Shown here in pieces: positions 5,762 to 9,627 of a DNA stretch of 9,627 bases (position 1 is its first letter; every line of letters starts with the position of its first letter). The position numbers were made by a program, and so were the translations under genes. Source of the stretch: Phycisphaerales bacterium. Its GTDB lineage: Bacteria > Planctomycetota > Phycisphaerae > Sedimentisphaerales > Anaerohalosphaeraceae. The stretch is from contig PMBP01000494.1 of assembly GCA_003152975.1 (NCBI GenBank), positions 225 to 9,851 on the forward strand. The letters are read 5' to 3'. The notes beneath the pieces are model-generated. The model was not told where the DNA came from. It did not search any database and was given only the letters and a program-made list of their open reading frames with translations.

Positions 5762-8700
5762 ATGAACAGTCGGATATGGGTATTGGGTTGTACGGCGGTG
5801 TTGTCCGCCGCGAGTTGGGCATTCAATGGGCATGTTGCCACGGAGGGGCCGCTGACGGTGACGATTGGCGAGGTCAAGGGCGTCAAGGAATACGATACGC
5901 CGTATCCGGTTACGGCCAGTGTCAAGAACGCCGGCAGCGAAACGGTCCGGGTGGCACTGGAGATGCGGGACCTGATCGATGAGTTCAAGAGCGTCGGCGA
6001 AAGTCGCAAGTCGATTTCAGTCGCGGGCGGGGCGACCGAAACGGCCGAATTCCAGATTGTCTCATCGCCGGGGGCGTTTGCGGCATTATATCCGGTCCAT
6101 GTCTATGCGAGTTTCGAATCCGGGGGCAAAAAGCAGACAATCCATTGCGTTCAGATCTTCGAGACGGCCTTCGTGCCGAAGAAATCCGCCGCGGAAGTGC
6201 CGGCCATTGTTACGGTTCCCGCGGATGGGGCGGTTTCGCTGACCGAAGTGAGATCGCAGCAGGTCCTTTGGCAGTATTTTGATAAACCGATGGTTTCGCA
6301 ACCGGTCGGCTGGCGCGGTTCGGTGGAATCGTCCGGAGCGAATTTTGACATTTACGACATCACCCGCGACACGACCAAAAAATCTCTGGCGATGCATCCG
6401 ACCTGGCGGGACGGGGCGGGGACGGTTTTTGCGCAGTACAAAATCAAGTTGCCGGATACCAAGCCGATCACCTTTTCCTTTTCCAACGCGATCCGCGATA
6501 TCACGCCGCCCGAACCGCCGAGCGACGGCGTGACCTTTCGCGTGTGGGTTGGCGAGAAGGCCGTGTACGAAAAGCACACTGACAGCAAGGTTTGGGTCGA
6601 TGGAAAGGTCGATCTGAGCGCGTTTGCCGGACAGGAGATCACGCTGCGGCTGGAGTGCCATCCGGGGCCGAAGAAGGACACCACCTGCGACTCGGCGTTC
6701 TGGGGCGATCCGGTGATCGCGTCGGGCCGACAGAACGATTCGACGCCGCAGGGGCAGCAGAGTCCGCAGGCATTCATGTTTGGTTTGAGTGATGGATATT
6801 CAGCGACAGTCGTTGGAGGTCCGCACGGGCTTTTTGATGGAGCGATTTCGTTTGGGAAAAATGGCCAGGCCATAAGGACCAAAGGCCTTGCCGTGTCGAT
6901 TCTGAATCAGAAGGCCGGATCGACGCCCAGCGGTCTTGCCATCAAGAATGTGCGGTATAATTTCGATTCTACGGCCAAGCGGCTCAAGATCACTCATTCG
7001 ATGGTTCTCGATAATCGTCCATTCGATGTCGTTGCGGAAGTGGTTGCCGAAAAGAACGGCCTGCGGGTCAAGCTCGACAGCCCCGAGCGGATCACCGACC
7101 TGACGACTGGCGCGTTCGATTGTACGGCCGAGAAGGTCTATTACGGCCACGGTTACTGCATCGTCAAGCCGCAGGCCTTTCGCGCGGGATTTGGGGGGCA
7201 CAATCTGGCGACCAGTCATGTGGGTTTCGAGTTCGACAACGGCCTGTCGCTGCTTGTGGCGACGGACAATCCGCCGGATTACCTGGATGTTGCCCCGGAG
7301 CAGAAGATGTACGCGTTGCACACGCACGATAACGCGACGCTGACCTTTGTGCCCAGCGACAAAGGCGCGTTCGACTGCGCGATTCGGTATCGGCCGATGT
7401 ATGACAAGAAGGCCTCGCCGGGCGTGGCTCGCAAGGCGGGGCGGTTTGTGTTTGATGTCTGGGGCGGGCGATACGCCGAGATCGCCGAGACGATGAAGGG
7501 GCTGATCGATTACGGCCTGACCGATAGTCTGCTGACCCTGCATGTCTGGCAGCGGTGGGGCTACGATTACCGCCTGCCGGATATCAACCCGCCGGACCCG
7601 TCGATGGGGACCGTCGAGGATATGCTCAAGATCGGCGAGGTCTGCCGGGCCAAGGACATCCCGTGGGGCCTGCACGATAACTACATCGATTTCTATCCCG
7701 ACGCGGCCGGCTACAGCTATGACCACATCGCCTTCATGGAAAACGGCCAGCCGGTCAAGGCGTGGCTGAACGACTATCGCGGGGCGCAGAGCTATCGTTG
7801 GCGGCCGGACCACATCATGCCGTTCGTGAGGCGAAACCTCGAATGGATCAAGCCGAACCTGCGGCCGACACATTACTTCATCGATGTCTTCACTTCGATC
7901 AATATGTTCGATTTCTATGACCGGACGGGAGCGTTCCATTCGATGCTGGAGACGCGGAAGTACTGGGGTGAATCGTTCCGCTGGATCCAGGATTATCTCG
8001 GTCCGGGGACGATCACAAGCTCCGAAGCAGGCGATGACCAGCTTGTGGGCTTTCTTGACGGGGCCGATTGCCAGCACATGCAGCTTTCGGCCACGGGCGG
8101 ATCGTTCCATAACCGCGTGGCGTGCGCGGATTGGGAGCGGGTACCGTGGTTCGACGTGGTGTTCCACGATAAGTTTATCCAGCACGGCGTGGGCTATCCC
8201 GGCCGGTACGAGGGCGGCCGGAGCACGCGTGACCACGGGATCGAAAGCGACGATTACATTTCCGACGAGCTGCTGCTGGGCCATGCGATGATGATCGACC
8301 GCGACGGCTTCGTCGGTAATGGTGTAATCCGCAAGTACTGGCTGGCGCAGGACTTTATCCACAGCATTGCGATGGCCAATCTCACGGGCGTCGAGTATGC
8401 CGGCGGGGACATCCATCGCCAGATCGTCAAGTGGGGCAACGGCGCCACGGTCTATGTGAATCGCGGCGAGAAGGACTGGACGGTTGCAGGCAAAATCCTT
8501 CCTTTGTATGGATATTTTGCCGTCAATGGCAAGATCGAGTCGAGTATCGAGCGGATCGGCGATTCAATTGTCGAGCGGTCGAGCAATGGTAAGGGTGTGT
8601 ATTATTTCAACGGTCGCGGTGCCAATCCCGACGGGGCGCTGGCCATCCGGCCGAGCGTGAAGGCCATCGAGGTTGTGGCCCCTCGCAAGTTCAAGATGCC

Positions 8701-9376
8701 GATCCACTGGCAGGCGTCGGAATCGGCACCGAAGGATTTGGCGATCTTCGTGCATTTCAAATCGGACAAGGCCCAGCGGCACGACAAGATCGCCTTTCAG
8801 GGCGATCACAACCCCAAGATCGGGACCGGCTCGTGGAAGGGCGAGATCGTGACGCTGGATGACCGAACCCTGGATGTTCCGGCTGATGCGGCCACGGGGG
8901 CGTATTCGATTGAGGTGGGAATGTGGGACCCGACGGGCAGTCGGCGGTATCCGCTGGTGGGCGCCGATGACAGCGAAATGAGTTACCGTGTGGGGATGCT
9001 GCATGTGGATGCATCGGGTGGCCTGCGGTTTGAGCCGGTGGCCCAAGGACCGACAAGCCCGCTGCGGTGGGGCGGCGGCAGGGGGGCGACGGACTTCGGG
9101 GCCCTAACGACGACGGGGGCTATACGCTGCGAAGTTCAGGATAAGCTGGTTGTGATCACCCCGCTGCCGGATCGTCGGGCATTTACAGTCGAAGTCGATC
9201 CGGCCAAGCTCGCCGGGGCGGGCCGTACGGCGGGAACCATTATGGCCGTGGATCGGGCGGGCAAGGCCCTCGGCGAGGTCAAGGCCGAACGGAAAGGAAC
9301 GCGAATTGCCTTTGAGGTTGATGAAACGGCATTCGCGTATCGGATCGAGTTTGCGAATGTAACGACTCAACGATAA
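5762..9376 (+). CDS. Large secreted glycoside-hydrolase-like multidomain protein
   Basis: The protein has 1204 residues, and I do not recognise a named family with certainty. Residues 1-20 are a Sec signal peptide (VLGCTAVLSAASWA). Residues about 21-135 look like an Ig/CARDB-like beta domain. Residues about 155-325 look like a jelly-roll carbohydrate-binding module (VDLSAFAGQEITLRLE, then FWGDPVI). Residues about 330-560 are another beta-rich region. Residues about 560-870 resemble a (beta/alpha)8 catalytic barrel with aromatic, acid-rich strand ends: HVWQRWGYDYR (594-604), HDNYIDFYPD (638-647), YFIDVF (705-710) and ITSSEAGDD (751-759). Asp708 and Glu755 are my candidate nucleophile and acid/base, by analogy with GH101/GH129-type barrels; this is inference. 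Residues about 900-970 and 980-1085 are beta domains, followed by a Gly-rich linker near 1104-1108 and a small C-terminal beta module. It probably cleaves a glycan outside the cytoplasm. It is divergent from the isomerase-like gene, from which it may be co-regulated. Confidence 0.8.
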   Translation: MNSRIWVLGCTAVLSAASWAFNGHVATEGPLTVTIGEVKGVKEYDTPYPVTASVKNAGSETVRVALEMRDLIDEFKSVGESRKSISVAGGATETAEFQIVSSPGAFAALYPVHVYASFESGGKKQTIHCVQIFETAFVPKKSAAEVPAIVTVPADGAVSLTEVRSQQVLWQYFDKPMVSQPVGWRGSVESSGANFDIYDITRDTTKKSLAMHPTWRDGAGTVFAQYKIKLPDTKPITFSFSNAIRDITPPEPPSDGVTFRVWVGEKAVYEKHTDSKVWVDGKVDLSAFAGQEITLRLECHPGPKKDTTCDSAFWGDPVIASGRQNDSTPQGQQSPQAFMFGLSDGYSATVVGGPHGLFDGAISFGKNGQAIRTKGLAVSILNQKAGSTPSGLAIKNVRYNFDSTAKRLKITHSMVLDNRPFDVVAEVVAEKNGLRVKLDSPERITDLTTGAFDCTAEKVYYGHGYCIVKPQAFRAGFGGHNLATSHVGFEFDNGLSLLVATDNPPDYLDVAPEQKMYALHTHDNATLTFVPSDKGAFDCAIRYRPMYDKKASPGVARKAGRFVFDVWGGRYAEIAETMKGLIDYGLTDSLLTLHVWQRWGYDYRLPDINPPDPSMGTVEDMLKIGEVCRAKDIPWGLHDNYIDFYPDAAGYSYDHIAFMENGQPVKAWLNDYRGAQSYRWRPDHIMPFVRRNLEWIKPNLRPTHYFIDVFTSINMFDFYDRTGAFHSMLETRKYWGESFRWIQDYLGPGTITSSEAGDDQLVGFLDGADCQHMQLSATGGSFHNRVACADWERVPWFDVVFHDKFIQHGVGYPGRYEGGRSTRDHGIESDDYISDELLLGHAMMIDRDGFVGNGVIRKYWLAQDFIHSIAMANLTGVEYAGGDIHRQIVKWGNGATVYVNRGEKDWTVAGKILPLYGYFAVNGKIESSIERIGDSIVERSSNGKGVYYFNGRGANPDGALAIRPSVKAIEVVAPRKFKMPIHWQASESAPKDLAIFVHFKSDKAQRHDKIAFQGDHNPKIGTGSWKGEIVTLDDRTLDVPADAATGAYSIEVGMWDPTGSRRYPLVGADDSEMSYRVGMLHVDASGGLRFEPVAQGPTSPLRWGGGRGATDFGALTTTGAIRCEVQDKLVVITPLPDRRAFTVEVDPAKLAGAGRTAGTIMAVDRAGKALGEVKAERKGTRIAFEVDETAFAYRIEFANVTTQR

Positions 9377-9424
9377 ACCTGAACATACATGGATACTTGA
9401 ACAAGGGCTGGGAGGAAAATGGGT

Positions 9425-9453
9425 TTGACAGTCAAGAGTCAATCCCCTACGAT
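9425..9453 (+). promoter_or_regulatory. Candidate promoter for the RNase Z-like gene
   Basis: A perfect TTGACA at 9425-9430 is followed after 17 bases by TACGAT at 9448-9453, which matches 4 of 6 -10 positions. Transcription would start near 9460, about 35 bases before the ATG at 9495. The -35 box is part of TTGACAGTCAA, a perfect 5-1-5 palindrome (9425-9435), which might be an operator or chance. Confidence 0.45.
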
Positions 9454-9494
9454 TGGGGCCAAATGGAAATCTGGCCTTGACGAAAGAGAATGGA

Positions 9495-9627
9495 ATGCCC
9501 AGCCACCAGTTGGCGCAGATACAATTTGACGAATTGGATATCATCGGGTACTCGGTCGGCGGCGAAGAGACGGTGGTCGCAGTGCCGCAGCTCGATGTTT
9601 GTTTCGACATCGGTAAGGCCCCGGACC
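9495..9627 (+). CDS. Metallo-beta-lactamase-fold RNase Z-like protein, N-terminal part (partial)
   Basis: Forty-four codons are visible before the window ends. The stretch GYSVGGEETVVAVPQLDVCF, then DIGKAP (residues 18-43), matches the first beta-strands of RNase Z-like metallo-beta-lactamase proteins, which carry a G-x-S-x-x-G-x-E-T opening and a DIG turn before the zinc motif HxHxDH. The zinc motif itself lies off the right edge, so catalytic competence cannot be judged. Family members process tRNA 3' ends or act as related hydrolases in the cytoplasm. I chose the ATG at 9495 because AAAGAG lies about 7 bases upstream and the homologous region starts soon after. The frame is open back to a TGA at 9426, so a TTG start at 9477 or 9453 cannot be excluded. 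The start is separated from the previous gene by 118 bases with its own promoter-like sequence. Confidence 0.7.
   Translation, partial: MPSHQLAQIQFDELDIIGYSVGGEETVVAVPQLDVCFDIGKAPD

Noticed and set aside
5620..6009. N-terminal extension of the isomerase-like gene by 130 codons
   Set aside because: The extension runs antisense through the start of the large secreted gene and both promoters. The Tat signal and a well-spaced GGAG fix the start at 5619.
6800..8416. A 538-codon open frame antisense to the large secreted gene
   Set aside because: Its codons sit in register with the sense codons, so it stays open simply because the sense gene avoids TTA, CTA and TCA. The translation is Arg/Val/Ile-rich with no recognisable motif and no clear ribosome binding site.
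9069..9119. Four G-runs suggestive of a G-quadruplex in the large secreted gene
   Set aside because: The loops between runs are 8 to 13 bases, too long for a convincing quadruplex, and the region is explained by a Gly-rich interdomain linker in the protein.
9444..9458. CCCC-N7-GGGG inverted repeat as a terminator for the large secreted gene
   Set aside because: The stem is only 4 bp with no T-tract, lies 68 bases past the stop and overlaps the next promoter's -10 region.

Overview
The window looks like a chromosomal segment of a planctomycete-type bacterium (Planctomycetota, possibly the Phycisphaerae side). This is an inference from gene content: a secreted PQQ-type beta-propeller opening with the WPxWRGPxGDGxS-like signature, a Tat-exported sugar isomerase/epimerase-like TIM barrel, and a very large secreted glycoside-hydrolase-like protein. 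The DNA is moderately GC-rich, and most genes have clear Shine-Dalgarno sequences. No RNA gene, CRISPR array, insertion sequence or phage gene was found.

Layout, left to right. (1) Positions 1-1302 hold pyrimidine/arginine housekeeping genes: the last 55 codons of carB, then complete carA 10 bases later. This is the reverse of the usual carA-carB order. (2) Positions 1341-2671 hold a candidate promoter with a perfect small palindrome at its -35 side, driving an exported PQQ-like propeller protein. (3) Positions 2710-4653, 38 bases on and probably in the same operon, encode an exported three-part fusion: calcineurin-like metallophosphoesterase, redoxin with a CNHC motif, and TlpA-type thioredoxin with a WCGPC motif. 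(4) Positions 4672-5619, on the minus strand and convergent with the fusion gene, encode a Tat-signal xylose-isomerase-like TIM barrel. (5) Positions 5620-5761 are a compact divergent control region with a candidate promoter in each direction and a 6-8-6 palindrome over the minus-strand -10 box. (6) Positions 5762-9376 encode a 1204-residue secreted multidomain protein with a TIM-barrel-like core that I cannot assign to a named family. (7) Positions 9377-9494 hold a promoter-like sequence with a perfect TTGACA, followed from 9495 by the start of a metallo-beta-lactamase-fold RNase Z-like gene that runs off the window.

How the genes may work together (inference). The divergent pair, a Tat-exported sugar isomerase/epimerase-like protein and a giant secreted glycoside-hydrolase-like protein, shares a regulatory region and looks like a small glycan-processing locus outside the cytoplasm. 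The propeller and phosphoesterase-redoxin-thioredoxin pair looks like a second envelope-facing unit, perhaps concerned with disulfide or redox handling plus phosphoester cleavage. The car genes and the RNase Z-like gene at the edges are housekeeping genes with no evident link to the middle.
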